Shown: positions 1 to 10,898 of the stretch, piece after piece
Numbering within the stretch: position 1 is the stretch's first letter
How the letters are laid out: the number at the start of each line of letters is the position of its first letter
Assembly: GCF_001750285.1 (NCBI RefSeq)
Contig: NZ_MAMP01000003.1
Location: forward strand, 29,602-93,601
From: Domibacillus iocasae
GTDB taxonomy: Bacteria > Bacillota > Bacilli > Bacillales > Domibacillaceae
Reading direction: 5' to 3'
Length of the DNA: 64,000 bases
Position numbers and translations under genes: made by a program
The notes under the pieces: model-generated
Seen by the model: the letters and a program-made list of their open reading frames with translations, nothing else
The model's database searches: none
Told to the model about the DNA's origin: nothing

Positions 1-22
1 TTAGAATGAGGAGCTGAAGCGA

Positions 23-1996
23 ATGCTTTCGTATTACAACAGGCGAATGGTCCAGATACCGATGATCGTTGTTTTGCTTGTGCTTGCAGCTGCGTCGGTC
101 TGGCTGTTCACCTATAATCGAATCGCCGGCGCCGGATTAATGATTTTAACAGTTTTTCTGCTCCTCTTTTTATACTTGGCAGAAAGAAAAATGCATGAAG
201 ATGTACAAAAATACGTCACTACCCTGTCCTACCGGCTGCAAAAAGTCGGCGACGAAACGCTTCAAGAGCTGCCGATTGGTATTTTGCTTTATAATAAAGA
301 ATACGTCGTCGAATGGGCAAATGCTTTTTTGACCTCTTATTTTCAAGAAGAAACGCTCGTCGGGGAATCGCTTTATGAGGTGGCAGAACCATTGCTGCCG
401 GCGATCAAAAGTGATAAAGAAGCGATGATTGACTTGAATGGCAAGACATTTCGCGTTATGTCGAAACCAGATGAAAGGCTTCTTTACTTTTTTGATGTAA
501 CAAAAGAAGAGCGTACAGCACGGCAGTTTAAAGAAGAAAAAACGGCGCTCGGCATCATTTACCTCGATAACTTTGATGATTTAACGCAAGGGATGGATGA
601 TCAGACGCGAAGCAGCTTAAACAGCTTAGTAACATCTAAACTGAATAGATGGGCAAAAGAAAAAGGCATGTTTTTAAAACGTGTTTCCTCTGAGCGTTTT
701 TTTGCGGTAATGAATGAGCGGATTTTGCGCAAGCTTGAAGAAAATAAATTTTCTATTTTAGATGAGGTGCGGGAAGAAACAGCAAAACATCATGCACCGC
801 TCACATTGAGTATCGGCATCGGACAAGGTACGGTTCCATTGCCGGAATTGGGTGACCTCGCCCAATCCAGTCTCGATCTGGCGCTCGGACGAGGCGGCGA
901 TCAGGCAGCCATCAAGCAGGCAGACGGAAAAGTAAAATTTTACGGGGGGAAAACAAACCCGACTGAAAAACGAACCCGCGTGCGTGCGCGTGTTATTTCT
1001 CACGCGCTTCGTGATATCGTAACAGACAGCGATAAAGTCATTGTAATGGGCCATAAATATCCAGATATGGATGCGGTGGGTGCATCAATGGGAATTCGTC
1101 ACGTGGCCGAATTAAACGGACGCGAAGGCTACATCGTCATTGACTTTTCGCAAATTGATACAGCGGTGAAACGGCTTCTGAGCGAAGTAAAAGAGCAAAA
1201 CCCATCGCTTTATTCGAGGATTATTACGCCAGAAGAAGCGCTTGAAATTGCGACGAACCGAACATTGCTCGTTGTTGTTGACACACATAAACCGTCGCTT
1301 GTCATTGAAGACCGGCTTTTATCGAAAGCAGAACGGGTCGTCGTGATCGATCACCACCGGCGTGGGGAAGAATTTATTAAAAATCCACTTCTTGTGTATA
1401 TGGAGCCGTATGCGTCGTCCACAGCTGAGCTTGTGACAGAGCTTTTGGAATACCAGCCGAAGACGAAAAAAATATCCATGCTTGAATCGACAGCGCTGCT
1501 TGCCGGCATTATTGTGGATACAAAAAGCTTTTCACTCCGGACTGGCGCCCGGACATTTGATGCGGCTGCCTATTTGCGCACACACGGTGCGGATACAATC
1601 CTTGTCCAAAAGTTTTTAAAAGAAGATATCGGCACATACATTCAGCGCGGCCAGCTGATTGAAACAGTTTATTTCTACAAGGACGGCCTGGCCATTGCCA
1701 AAGGCGACGACGATTATATCTATGATTCTGTACTGATCGCTCAGGCAGCAGACACAATTTTGACGATGACCGGAGTGCAGGCATCATTTGTCATTGCCCG
1801 GCGGTCAGAAGACACGATCGGGATCAGCGCCCGTTCGCTTGGCGAAGTAAACGTGCAAATTATTATGGAGCAAATGAATGGCGGGGGCCATTTGACAAAC
1901 GCGGCCACACAAATTCGTGATGCATCAGTGGAAGATGTAGAGATGGAATTGTGCCGTGTGATTGATGAAATAACTGAAGGGGGAACAGAAGAATGA
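23..1996 (+). CDS. gdpP: c-di-AMP phosphodiesterase GdpP (YybT)
   Basis: Membrane-bound phosphodiesterase that cleaves cyclic-di-AMP to pApA and so influences wall and potassium homeostasis. The 657-residue length is normal for the family. Two hydrophobic segments lie in residues 1-55, followed by a PAS-like region (about 80-160), a degenerate GGDEF domain (about 170-300) and a DHH/DHHA1 phosphodiesterase module (about 335-655). The DHH signature is visible as VVIDHHRRG and a GGGH motif sits near the C-terminus ([10 protein letters not shown]). The ATG follows a GAGGAG ribosome site. Its stop codon overlaps the start of rplI (ATGA), so the two are translationally coupled, as in Bacillus subtilis. 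Confidence 0.97.
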   Translation: MLSYYNRRMVQIPMIVVLLVLAAASVWLFTYNRIAGAGLMILTVFLLLFLYLAERKMHEDVQKYVTTLSYRLQKVGDETLQELPIGILLYNKEYVVEWANAFLTSYFQEETLVGESLYEVAEPLLPAIKSDKEAMIDLNGKTFRVMSKPDERLLYFFDVTKEERTARQFKEEKTALGIIYLDNFDDLTQGMDDQTRSSLNSLVTSKLNRWAKEKGMFLKRVSSERFFAVMNERILRKLEENKFSILDEVREETAKHHAPLTLSIGIGQGTVPLPELGDLAQSSLDLALGRGGDQAAIKQADGKVKFYGGKTNPTEKRTRVRARVISHALRDIVTDSDKVIVMGHKYPDMDAVGASMGIRHVAELNGREGYIVIDFSQIDTAVKRLLSEVKEQNPSLYSRIITPEEALEIATNRTLLVVVDTHKPSLVIEDRLLSKAERVVVIDHHRRGEEFIKNPLLVYMEPYASSTAELVTELLEYQPKTKKISMLESTALLAGIIVDTKSFSLRTGARTFDAAAYLRTHGADTILVQKFLKEDIGTYIQRGQLIETVYFYKDGLAIAKGDDDYIYDSVLIAQAADTILTMTGVQASFVIARRSEDTIGISARSLGEVNVQIIMEQMNGGGHLTNAATQIRDASVEDVEMELCRVIDEITEGGTEE

Positions 1997-2442
1997 AAGT
2001 GATCTTTTTAAAAGACGTAAAAGGAAAAGGCAAAAAAGGCGAAGTGAAAAATGTCGCAGACGGCTATGCACATAATTTTTTAATTAAAAACGGCTACGCG
2101 GTCGAAGCGACTTCGGGCAACCAAAATGCGTTAGACGCACAAAAGAAAAAACAAGCCGCACTTGCGGCGCAAGAATTAGAAGAAGCGAAAAAACTGAAAG
2201 AAACAGTCGAGGCGCTAACGGTTGAACTGCACGCGAAAACAGGTGAAGGAGGCCGGCTTTTCGGTTCTGTTACCGCAAAACAAGTTGTAGATGAACTGAA
2301 TAAAACGCATAATATTAAGCTGGACAAGCGAAAAATGGATCTTCCAGATGGAATTCGCGGTCTCGGTTACACAAACGTTCCGGTTAAATTGCATAACGAG
2401 GTAGCGGCTACACTAAAAGTACACGTAACAGAAGAAAAATAA
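1993..2442 (+). CDS. rplI: 50S ribosomal protein L9
   Basis: Binds 23S rRNA in the large ribosomal subunit. The 149-residue length is standard. The N-terminal RNA-binding domain starts [20 protein letters not shown] with the typical NFLIKNGYA stretch. It is joined by a long helix rich in Lys, Glu and Ala (about 50-75) to the C-terminal domain containing GRLFGSVT. The start overlaps the gdpP stop and a terminator follows, so gdpP-rplI probably forms one transcript separate from the helicase gene downstream. Confidence 0.98.
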   Translation: MKVIFLKDVKGKGKKGEVKNVADGYAHNFLIKNGYAVEATSGNQNALDAQKKKQAALAAQELEEAKKLKETVEALTVELHAKTGEGGRLFGSVTAKQVVDELNKTHNIKLDKRKMDLPDGIRGLGYTNVPVKLHNEVAATLKVHVTEEK

Positions 2443-2448
2443 ATGATC

Positions 2449-2487
2449 AAAAAATGTGATCGGAATTATCTGATCACATTTTTTTCG
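2449..2487 (+). terminator. rplI terminator
   Basis: The arms AAAAAATGTGATC and GATCACATTTTTTT form a perfect stem of about 13 bp around a 10-nt loop and end in a T tract. It lies between rplI and the ribosome site of dnaB. Confidence 0.9.
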
Positions 2488-2501
2488 CGAGGAGGGTAAC
2501 G

Positions 2502-3866
2502 ATGAGCGATGTATTAACGGACCGTGTGCCGCCGCAAAATATTGAAGCAGAACAGGCTGTACTGGGGGCGATTTTCCTTGAACCGTCCGCGTTAACAGTC
2601 GCTTCTGAAATTTTGATTCCGGAAGACTTTTACCGGAATGCCCACCAGCAAATTTACTTAACGATGCTGAAGCTCGGCGACCACGGAAAAGCGGTCGATG
2701 TTGTGACGGTCACTGAAGACCTGGCAGCCCAGAAACTGATTGAAGATGTCGGCGGTATTTCATATTTAAGTGAGCTTGCGTCGGCAGTCCCGACTGCAGC
2801 TAATATTGAATATTATGCCCGCATCGTCGAAGAAAAATCTCTTTTGCGCCGATTAATCCGAACCGCTACAACAATTGCGTCGGACGGATATGAACGGGAA
2901 GACGAGGTAGAAGGCCTTCTTAGCGAAGCAGAAAAAAGCATTATGGAAGTGGCGCAGCGCAAAAATGCCGGCGCTTTTCATAACATTAAAGACGTGCTTG
3001 TCCGCACGTATGACAATATTGAGCTTCTCCATAACCGAAAAGGAGACGTAACCGGTATTCCTACCGGCTTTGCGGAGCTTGACCGGATGACAGCAGGCTT
3101 TCAGCGGAACGACTTGATTATTGTGGCCGCCCGCCCGTCTGTCGGGAAAACGGCGTTTGCGCTCAATATCGCGCAAAACGTGGCGACAAATACTGATGAG
3201 ACTGTTGCGATTTTCAGCCTGGAAATGGGCGCGGAACAGCTTGTGATGCGGATGCTTTGTGCAGAAGGCAACATTAATGCTCAAAGCCTGCGGACGGGCG
3301 CACTGACGGATGAGGACTGGCGCAAACTGACGATGGCAATGGGAAGCTTGTCCAACTCCGGTATTTACATTGACGATACGCCAGGGGTGCGGATCGGGGA
3401 AATCCGGTCTAAATGCCGCCGCCTTAAGCAGGAGCAGGGACTTGGCATGATTTTAATCGATTATTTGCAGTTGATCCAAGGGAATGGCCGCTCCGGCGAA
3501 AACCGCCAACAGGAAGTATCGGAAATTTCCCGCTCCTTAAAAGCACTCGCCCGTGAACTTGAAGTGCCGGTCATTGCTCTTTCTCAGCTTTCCCGGGGCG
3601 TTGAGCAGCGGCAGGATAAGCGGCCAATGATGTCGGATATTCGGGAATCGGGTTCGATTGAGCAGGATGCGGATATTGTCGCGTTCTTATACCGTGACGA
3701 TTATTATGATAAAGAATCAGAAAACAAAAACATGATTGAAATTATTATTGCCAAACAGCGGAACGGCCCGACCGGTACCGTCGAGCTTGCTTTCGTAAAA
3801 GAATACAATAAATTTGTGAATGTCGAGCGGCGCATGGATGAGATGGGCGCACCGCCGGGAGCATAA
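2502..3866 (+). CDS. dnaB: Replicative DNA helicase DnaB (DnaC in B. subtilis)
   Basis: Hexameric 5'-3' helicase of the replisome that works with primase. The 454-residue length is normal. The N-terminal domain (about 8-110; VPPQNIEAEQAVLGAIF) is joined by a linker to the RecA-like domain. The Walker A motif ARPSVGKTAFAL is at about 207-218, and LIIVAARPS, the Walker B region MILIDYLQL and the DIRESGSIEQDAD sensor region are all present. The ATG follows a GGAGGG site. No intein is inserted at the Walker A motif, a known intein site in this family. Neighbours match the conserved rplI-dnaC-purA order. Confidence 0.98.
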   Translation: MSDVLTDRVPPQNIEAEQAVLGAIFLEPSALTVASEILIPEDFYRNAHQQIYLTMLKLGDHGKAVDVVTVTEDLAAQKLIEDVGGISYLSELASAVPTAANIEYYARIVEEKSLLRRLIRTATTIASDGYEREDEVEGLLSEAEKSIMEVAQRKNAGAFHNIKDVLVRTYDNIELLHNRKGDVTGIPTGFAELDRMTAGFQRNDLIIVAARPSVGKTAFALNIAQNVATNTDETVAIFSLEMGAEQLVMRMLCAEGNINAQSLRTGALTDEDWRKLTMAMGSLSNSGIYIDDTPGVRIGEIRSKCRRLKQEQGLGMILIDYLQLIQGNGRSGENRQQEVSEISRSLKALARELEVPVIALSQLSRGVEQRQDKRPMMSDIRESGSIEQDADIVAFLYRDDYYDKESENKNMIEIIIAKQRNGPTGTVELAFVKEYNKFVNVERRMDEMGAPPGA

Positions 3867-3894
3867 AAAAGTCAGCGATTTGCTGGCTTTTTTA
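3865..3894 (+). terminator. dnaB terminator
   Basis: The hairpin AAAAAAGTCAGC-gattt-GCTGGCTTTTTT overlaps the helicase stop codon and ends in a T run. Confidence 0.85.
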
Positions 3895-3948
3895 TTTTAA
3901 AGGCGAATAAAAAAATCTAAATAACTTAAAAATGTTCGTCTTTTCCGT

Positions 3949-3978
3949 TTGACGAATCGTGTTTTTTACTGGTAAAAT
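3949..3978 (+). promoter_or_regulatory. Probable purA promoter with possible PurBoxes
   Basis: TTGACG and TAAAAT are separated by 18 bp, with the -10 ending about 47 bp before the purA ATG. Two CGAA-centred sequences flank or overlap the -35: AAAGACGAACATTT on the minus strand at 3928-3941, and TTTGACGAATC on the plus strand from 3948. They resemble PurR PurBoxes, and purA is a known PurR target in B. subtilis. The PurBox match is imperfect and remains an inference. Confidence 0.5.
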
Positions 3979-4007
3979 GAACGTGTTTGACAAAACGTTT
4001 TTCATGA

Positions 4008-5312
<1,305 letters not shown>

Positions 5313-5325
5313 ATATAAGCACGAA

Positions 5326-5368
5326 AGAAGAGGCTGTCTCAAATGGGACAGTCTCTTCTGCTTTTTTG
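5326..5368 (+). terminator. purA terminator
   Basis: The stem AGAAGAGGCTGTC / GACAGTCTCTTCT has a short loop and is followed by a T6 run. The GGCTGTC core recurs in two other terminators of the window (near 49,890 and 53,600). Confidence 0.9.
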
Positions 5369-5687
5369 AGAAGTGACGGCATGGATCGGCTGTTGGAGAA
5401 TAGTCCCCATTTATCCAAACGCTGCTTTTCATAAAAGGAATTTATAGATATTCAAAAAAGTATTGCTCTTATGACTGTCTCCTTAACAAAAGCTAATAGA
5501 ATTATTAAACAGATGGACCTTCCTTTTATTTAAAATTCACGTCTATGTTTATGGTTAAATATCTCTTTGTAGCGAAAAAAATGTAGAATTTTGTCTTATT
5601 TCCTTGGGAATGTTTAGGAATAGACGCAAAATTGTCAAAATTTCATCGTTTTGTTCGTTTTTTTACGACAAATATGGTGAAAATGTA
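5369..5687 (+). other. Intergenic stretch with no gene recognised
   Basis: An AT-rich spacer between the purA terminator and the tRNA promoter. Only short open frames without ribosome sites occur, and I recognise no RNA or repeat here. Confidence 0.5.
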
Positions 5688-5716
5688 TTGTCACCCTTTA
5701 ACCCATGTGATACTAT
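5688..5716 (+). promoter_or_regulatory. Promoter of the tRNA-Asp/tRNA-Phe unit
   Basis: TTGTCA and TACTAT are separated by exactly 17 bp, and the -10 ends 35 bp upstream of the mature tRNA-Asp. The spacing and position fit a sigma-A stable-RNA promoter. Confidence 0.6.
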
Positions 5717-5751
5717 TAACAACGTTGCTGGTGAACAGCATATTTATAAAT

Positions 5752-5828
5752 GGTCCGGTAGTTCAGTTGGTTAGAATGCCTGCCTGTCACGCAGGAGGTC
5801 GCGGGTTCGAGTCCCGTCCGGACCGCCA
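5752..5828 (+). tRNA. tRNA-Asp (anticodon GTC)
   Basis: A 77-nt cloverleaf. The acceptor arms GGTCCGG and CCGGACC pair perfectly, the anticodon loop CTGTCAC carries GTC at 5786-5788, and the T arm contains GGTTCGAGTCC. The 3' CCA is encoded. It reads almost identically to the Bacillus tRNA-Asp sequence. Confidence 0.97.
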
Positions 5829-5865
5829 TTTTTACTTTAACCTATTGTTATGTTATTTCTTGATG

Positions 5866-5921
5866 GCGGCCGTCTAACACCTATGAATTGTCCTTCATGA
5901 ACAACGGCCGCTGTATTTTTT
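5866..5921 (+). terminator. Hairpin between the two tRNAs
   Basis: GCGGCCGT and ACGGCCGC form an 8-bp outer stem with an inner ATGAA/TTCAT stem, followed by a T6 tract. It could end tRNA-Asp transcripts partly or fully, in which case tRNA-Phe may have its own promoter. None is obvious in the short gap. Confidence 0.6.
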
Positions 5922-5956
5922 GAAAACTATGATTTTTTATGAATGTATCTAATCTT

Positions 5957-6029
5957 GGCTCAGTAGCTCAGTCGGTAGAGCAAAGGACTGAAAATCCTTG
6001 TGTCGGCGGTTCGATTCCGTCCTGAGCCA
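5957..6029 (+). tRNA. tRNA-Phe (anticodon GAA), CCA not encoded
   Basis: A 73-nt cloverleaf. The acceptor arms GGCTCAG and CTGAGCC pair perfectly, the anticodon GAA is at 5990-5992 and the T arm is GGTTCGATTCC. The bases after the discriminator A are TCG, so CCA must be added by tRNA nucleotidyltransferase, unlike the neighbouring tRNA-Asp. Confidence 0.96.
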
Positions 6030-6032
6030 TCG

Positions 6033-6073
6033 AAAAAGCATCGCGGTGATTTCGCTCCCGTGGTGCTTTTTGT
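6033..6073 (+). terminator. tRNA-Phe terminator
   Basis: AAAAAGCATCGCGG pairs through G-T wobbles with CCCGTGGTGCTTTTT to form a long stem ending in a T tract just after the tRNA. Confidence 0.8.
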
Positions 6074-6151
6074 TATTTCTGTATATATGTTGCGGGATGC
6101 TGTGATTTGTCTGTCATGGTAAAGTTAAGGAAAGCGAAAGAAGCAAAAATA

Positions 6152-6165
6152 TGATAAAATATAAT
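6152..6165 (+). promoter_or_regulatory. Candidate wal operon promoter (-10 region)
   Basis: An extended -10-like TGATAAAAT overlaps a perfect TATAAT about 50 bp before the walR ATG. No good -35 lies at the right distance, so only the -10 element is suggested. Confidence 0.35.
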
Positions 6166-6215
6166 ATTTGAAGCCATCTTTTATTTAGTGAAACTAAAAG
6201 TGAGGGACATATACG

Positions 6216-6926
6216 ATGCAAAAGAAAATATTGGTTGTTGATGACGAAAGACCGATTGCAGATATTTTGCAGTTTAATTTGAAAAAAGAAGGATACGACG
6301 TGCAGTGTGCTTATGACGGTGACCAGGCAGTTGAGATGGTTGAGGAAATGCAGCCGGACCTTGTGCTGCTTGATATTATGCTGCCAGGCCGTGATGGCAT
6401 GGAAGTATGTCGTGAAGTACGGAAAAAATACGAGATGCCGATTATTATGCTGACAGCGAAAGATTCTGAGATCGATAAAGTATTAGGTCTTGAACTCGGG
6501 GCCGATGATTATGTGACGAAGCCTTTTTCAACACGTGAGCTTATTGCACGTGTAAAAGCGAATTTGCGGCGCCATCAGGCGGCGCCGGCTCAGGAAGAAG
6601 CAGCAGCGGACACCAATGAAATTGCAGTTGGCGCGTTGACGATTCACCCAGATGCGTACATCGTATCAAAGCGCGGTGAAACGATTGAATTAACACATCG
6701 TGAATTCGAGCTTCTTCATTATTTGGCGAAGCATATCGGCCAGGTTATGACACGTGAGCATTTGCTGCAAACCGTTTGGGGCTATGATTATTATGGAGAC
6801 GTCCGGACTGTAGATGTAACGGTGAGACGACTGCGTGAAAAGATTGAAGATAATCCGAGCCATCCATCATGGATCGTGACACGAAGAGGTGTCGGCTACT
6901 ATTTGCGCAATCCCGAACAGGAGTAA
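6216..6926 (+). CDS. walR: Response regulator WalR (YycF)
   Basis: OmpR-family DNA-binding regulator of the essential WalRK system, which adjusts autolysin and cell-wall gene expression to growth. The 236 residues comprise a receiver domain with acidic pocket D9-D10-E11, phospho-acceptor D53 ([11 protein letters not shown]) and conserved Lys in TKPF, followed by a winged-helix C-terminal domain ending [11 protein letters not shown]. It is first in the operon walR-walK-walH-walI-walJ, with 5 bp before walK. Confidence 0.98.
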   Translation: MQKKILVVDDERPIADILQFNLKKEGYDVQCAYDGDQAVEMVEEMQPDLVLLDIMLPGRDGMEVCREVRKKYEMPIIMLTAKDSEIDKVLGLELGADDYVTKPFSTRELIARVKANLRRHQAAPAQEEAAADTNEIAVGALTIHPDAYIVSKRGETIELTHREFELLHYLAKHIGQVMTREHLLQTVWGYDYYGDVRTVDVTVRRLREKIEDNPSHPSWIVTRRGVGYYLRNPEQE

Positions 6927-6931
6927 TGTGA

Positions 6932-8758
6932 ATGAAGCGAGTAGGATTTTTTCGTTCAATTCAAATGAAATTTGTACTGATTTATGTGCTGCTTATTTTA
7001 TTTGCGATGCAGATTATCAGTGTGTATTTTGTCAATTCCCTTGAAGAAAAGTTCACGTCAAACTTTAAAACGTCCTTGGAGCAACGGGTTAACTTGCTTG
7101 AATACAATTTGCGCGAAGAAATGCTGAAAGAGCGTGATGAACAATCAAATACGTTGGAGCAGGATATCCGGCGCGTTTTAGAAGACTTTTCCTCGGCCAG
7201 TGATGTCAATGAGGTTCGCGTGATTAACATGGAAAACCGGATTATTGGCACTTCTGATTCAAACAACCGGGGAATCGTCGGTCAGCGATTGCCGGACCTT
7301 TCTGTGAAACGGGCGCTTTCAGCCGGCCAAACAGAAGATGAAATGTATATTGCCGAAAACACAGGCCAGCGTGTCTGGGTGCTCACATCACCGATTTTAT
7401 CCAACAGTGAAGTTATTGGAGCCATTTATCTTGTCGGTGATATTGAGACCGTCTTTACACAATTGGATGATATTAATGAAATCTTATTTTCCGCAGCTGT
7501 GTTAGCGCTGGCGATTACAGCCATTCTGGGCATTACATTAGCCAGAACGATTACCCGTCCGATTACCGATATGAGGCGGCAGGCCGTTGCACTGGGAAAA
7601 GGAAATTTCTCCCGGAAAGTAAAAGTGTACGGACAGGATGAGATTGGCGAACTTGCCGTGACGTTTAACAATTTGACGAAAAGACTGCAGGAAGCGCAGG
7701 CAACGACAGAAGGTGAACGCCGTAAGTTGTCATCGGTTCTTTCGTATATGACAGACGGCGTCATTGCGACTGACCGGCGCGGACGTGTCATTTTAATTAA
7801 CGAGCCGGCTTCTAAAATGTTGAATGTTTCACGTGAAACAGTGATTTCACAGCCGATTGTTTCACTGCTGAATTTAGAAGAGGACTATTCATTTGATGAT
7901 TTATTAAATGAACAGGATTCGGTTATTTTGGATTATAGCACGCATGATCGGCCGTATGTCCTTCGGGCCAACTTTTCGGTTATTCAAAAAGAAACCGGCT
8001 TTGTGAACGGCTTAATTACCGTGCTGCACGATATTACCGAGCAGGAGAAAATAGAAATGGAACGCCGCGAGTTTGTAACGAACGTATCACATGAACTGCG
8101 TACGCCGCTGACAACGATGCGCAGCTACTTAGAAGCGCTTGCGGACGGAGCCTGGCAGGACCCGGACATTGCACCGAATTTTCTTGATGTTACGCAGACC
8201 GAGACGGAGCGGATGATCCGGCTCGTAAACGACTTGCTTCAGTTATCGAAGTTCGACAGCCAGGAATACAATTTAATGAAAAAAGATACTGATTTTATTG
8301 ATTTTTTCAATAAAATTATTGACCGATTTGAAATGACAAAATCGCAGGAAGTGACATTCAGGAGAAAGCTGCCGCGTTACCCGATTTATGTCACGATTGA
8401 CCAGGACAAGCTCACGCAGGTTATTGATAACATCATTTCCAACGCGCTTAAATACTCACCAGAAGGCGGACTTGTTTCGTTTAAGGTGGAGGAGCATGGA
8501 AATACGATTCAAATTAGTATTAGTGATCAGGGCATGGGTATCCCGAAAAAAAGCCTCGACCGCATTTTTGAGCGCTTTTACCGGGTAGATCGCGCCCGTT
8601 CAAGAAAAATGGGTGGGACCGGTCTTGGACTTGCCATTGCAAAAGAACTCATTACCGCGCACGGCGGCCACATCTGGGCAAAGAGTGTCGAAGGGAAAGG
8701 AACGACAATTTTCTTCACGCTGCCGGCGGATCTTTCCGAAGAGGATGATTGGGAATGA
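6932..8758 (+). CDS. walK: Sensor histidine kinase WalK (YycG)
   Basis: Membrane kinase that phosphorylates WalR. The 608 residues show TM1 (about 13-34), an extracytoplasmic domain of about 150 residues, TM2 (about 184-204), HAMP (205-256), PAS (about 265-370) and HisKA with phospho-acceptor H387 in FVTNVSHELRTP. The ATPase domain has N-box NIISNALKYSPEGG, GMGIP and GTGLGLAI. A perfect 16-bp parS site is embedded in the PAS-coding part (residues about 298-303, NVSRET). The start has a modest ribosome site directly after walR. Confidence 0.98.
   Translation: MKRVGFFRSIQMKFVLIYVLLILFAMQIISVYFVNSLEEKFTSNFKTSLEQRVNLLEYNLREEMLKERDEQSNTLEQDIRRVLEDFSSASDVNEVRVINMENRIIGTSDSNNRGIVGQRLPDLSVKRALSAGQTEDEMYIAENTGQRVWVLTSPILSNSEVIGAIYLVGDIETVFTQLDDINEILFSAAVLALAITAILGITLARTITRPITDMRRQAVALGKGNFSRKVKVYGQDEIGELAVTFNNLTKRLQEAQATTEGERRKLSSVLSYMTDGVIATDRRGRVILINEPASKMLNVSRETVISQPIVSLLNLEEDYSFDDLLNEQDSVILDYSTHDRPYVLRANFSVIQKETGFVNGLITVLHDITEQEKIEMERREFVTNVSHELRTPLTTMRSYLEALADGAWQDPDIAPNFLDVTQTETERMIRLVNDLLQLSKFDSQEYNLMKKDTDFIDFFNKIIDRFEMTKSQEVTFRRKLPRYPIYVTIDQDKLTQVIDNIISNALKYSPEGGLVSFKVEEHGNTIQISISDQGMGIPKKSLDRIFERFYRVDRARSRKMGGTGLGLAIAKELITAHGGHIWAKSVEGKGTTIFFTLPADLSEEDDWE
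7825..7840 (+). other. parS centromere site inside walK
   Basis: TGTTTCACGTGAAACA is a perfect 16-bp palindrome identical to the ParB/Spo0J consensus TGTTNCACGTGAAACA. It is read in frame as VSRET within the WalK PAS domain, so it must satisfy both coding and ParB binding. Confidence 0.9.
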
Positions 8759-10083
8759 ATTATGAAAAAATCAAATCTGGGGCACTGGCACTGCTCGTGT
8801 TGATCAGCCTTGCCTTTACGTGGGGAATTTGGAACTACCAGCCATCCTATGAAACGATTGCCGATGGGGCAGACGATATTGTAAAGGAAGTAGAGATTGG
8901 CCAGCAGCGCAAAATTTCTGAACTCGTAAAGCCGTCGAAAATCATCTTACACCAGGGCAGCGATCATTATGGCACTGTGTCTGAACAAGAGCTGGACTGG
9001 ATGATGGAAGAAATGGCAAATTGGACGTTTTTTGAGCCTGAAAATGTGTCCAGTTCATTTGTAAATGAACTGGAATTTTCCAAGCTATTGTCCAGTGATT
9101 CGCATGTAGAATTATTTTTCTCTTCTTCAGTGCCCTTTAATACAATAAAGACGATGTTCTCTTTTAATGACACGATCGTTCCGAATGCTGTATTCAACCG
9201 AATCGTTATTACGGAAGCAGAAGAAGAAAATAAAGCGTTCGTTTATTTTGTTTCTGTGCAGGAAAGACTCGTTTTTAGAAGCCAAATTGAAACAAGATCG
9301 TTAAAAGAGTTTAAAGATCACTACGTGGAAGATGCTGCTCGGCTTGAACCATATATTTCTCATCAAGTTCCACAAGGATCCCTTTTATATGTACCGAAAG
9401 AACCGCCTGTGTTAACTGTGCAAAATTACTTGTCGAAGCAAATTGATGCAGAAACGTTTAAGCGTGCCCTTTTTAATGATCCGAGCTATGTAAGACGCGG
9501 TTCGCGTTCAGGCATTGACGAATATACGGATGGCTCGAGCTTTATGCGTGTTAACAGCAGCACAGGAACTATCACTTATGTGAATCCAGCAGAAACGCCT
9601 CAATCAATGCCGTTGGACCAGCTTATTGAAAAAAGTATTAACTTTGTTAATGATCATAAAGGCTGGGTGGATGATTATCGCTTATTTACAGCAGAACCAG
9701 GCTTGTCTAATATTGGCTATCGTTTGTTTTCAGGCGACTTTCCTGTTTTTGATTCACAAAGCATGGCTGAACTGTCGCAAATTTGGGGACAGGACCGAAT
9801 TTATCAATATGAGCGCTCCTCTTTTATTGTGCAGCTTGACAAACCACTTCCTCCAGAAGAGAGTGTTGAATTAAAAAGCGGCCAGGAAGCATTGAATCAA
9901 GTTATCAATCTAGAAAGTATTGATCCATTGCTGCTGACAGATATGCGGATTGGGTACGAAATGACGCTGGAACAAGATTCTCGGAAAATTTTAACACTAA
10001 AGCCGTTCTGGTACTATCAATATAATGGGGTTTGGCAAAAGCTCGTCACAGACGAAAGGAGACCGGTTGATGGATTGGAGTAA
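8755..10083 (+). CDS. walH: Wal system regulator WalH (YycH)
   Basis: Membrane-anchored extracytoplasmic protein that, with WalI, modulates WalK activity. It has one N-terminal TM helix (about 8-25) and a large exported part with typical YycH spacing. The ATG at 8755 overlaps the walK stop. An in-frame TTG six bases upstream (8749) sits closer to the GAGG site and is an alternative start. The product is 442 residues, normal for the family. The 3' end overlaps walI by 14 bp, so the operon is tightly coupled. Confidence 0.93.
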   Translation: MNYEKIKSGALALLVLISLAFTWGIWNYQPSYETIADGADDIVKEVEIGQQRKISELVKPSKIILHQGSDHYGTVSEQELDWMMEEMANWTFFEPENVSSSFVNELEFSKLLSSDSHVELFFSSSVPFNTIKTMFSFNDTIVPNAVFNRIVITEAEEENKAFVYFVSVQERLVFRSQIETRSLKEFKDHYVEDAARLEPYISHQVPQGSLLYVPKEPPVLTVQNYLSKQIDAETFKRALFNDPSYVRRGSRSGIDEYTDGSSFMRVNSSTGTITYVNPAETPQSMPLDQLIEKSINFVNDHKGWVDDYRLFTAEPGLSNIGYRLFSGDFPVFDSQSMAELSQIWGQDRIYQYERSSFIVQLDKPLPPEESVELKSGQEALNQVINLESIDPLLLTDMRIGYEMTLEQDSRKILTLKPFWYYQYNGVWQKLVTDERRPVDGLE

Positions 10084-10876
10084 AACAAAAACCATTTTTA
10101 TCGCCGTGTTTCTTGTACTGGACATTTTTTTGGCTGTGATGTTTTTTAATAAATACAGTGCATCCCGCTTCGAAGTCATTAAAGCAACAACAATTGAAGA
10201 AAAGCTGCAGTCAGACGGAGTGAAATATGAAAAAATGCCGGCTGATGCCGGTGAGCGTTCGCTCATCACCGCCAAACCTAAAATATTTTCCGAAACCGAT
10301 TTGCTGTTTTTAACGAAGCAGAAATTGGATATTAGAAAAAATGGCACTGAAATTGCGAGTGTGCTCGACAAGCCATATGATACAAATGGAGCAACACGGG
10401 ACAAGCTCAATTCATTCGTAAAAAATAACGTCTATCAAGGCGGCGAATATTCATATGGGGAACGAAAACGAAGTCAAGACGGAGACACCGTTATTTACTA
10501 TCAAAAAATTGAAAATAAAAAGCTGTTTGAAAATGATTATGGGACGCTGACTTTACAACTCGATAATGACGAAAACGTTGTCGAGTACTCCCAAACAATG
10601 CTCGACAGTGTTGATGAAGACCGGAACGAAGCAGCTATTTTGCCCGCGCCACAGGCACTTGATGCGCTTTATAAAAATGGGCTCATTCAGCCGGACAGCA
10701 AGATTAGCAATGCAGAGCTCGGCTATTATACGTTCGTGCAGCTGAATGAATCACAAGTACTGCTGCAAGTCTTATCACCAACATGGTATTTTCAGCTGGA
10801 AAAAGGCGATATAACCGAGGAAGTGTATGTAAACGCATTTGACGGATCTATTTATCAGACAGACAAAGAATCGTAG
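10070..10876 (+). CDS. walI: Wal system regulator WalI (YycI)
   Basis: Partner of WalH in controlling WalK at the membrane. The 268 residues carry one N-terminal TM helix (about 6-24, starting [14 protein letters not shown]) and a C-terminal YycI/YycH-type beta domain (about 150-265). The ATG at 10070 is chosen because AAAGGAG lies 9-10 bp upstream and the protein then starts with the signal anchor. An upstream in-frame ATG would add 15 hydrophilic residues ahead of it. Confidence 0.93.
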   Translation: MDWSKTKTIFIAVFLVLDIFLAVMFFNKYSASRFEVIKATTIEEKLQSDGVKYEKMPADAGERSLITAKPKIFSETDLLFLTKQKLDIRKNGTEIASVLDKPYDTNGATRDKLNSFVKNNVYQGGEYSYGERKRSQDGDTVIYYQKIENKKLFENDYGTLTLQLDNDENVVEYSQTMLDSVDEDRNEAAILPAPQALDALYKNGLIQPDSKISNAELGYYTFVQLNESQVLLQVLSPTWYFQLEKGDITEEVYVNAFDGSIYQTDKES

Positions 10877-10898
10877 TAATGTAACTGGAGTGAACAGC

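Noticed and set aside
5632..5877. An 81-codon open frame across the tRNA-Asp gene
   Set aside because: It spans the tRNA and its promoter and has no ribosome site; it is a chance frame.
9626..9874. 82-codon frame inside walH
   Set aside because: Fully contained in walH in another frame and without independent signals.
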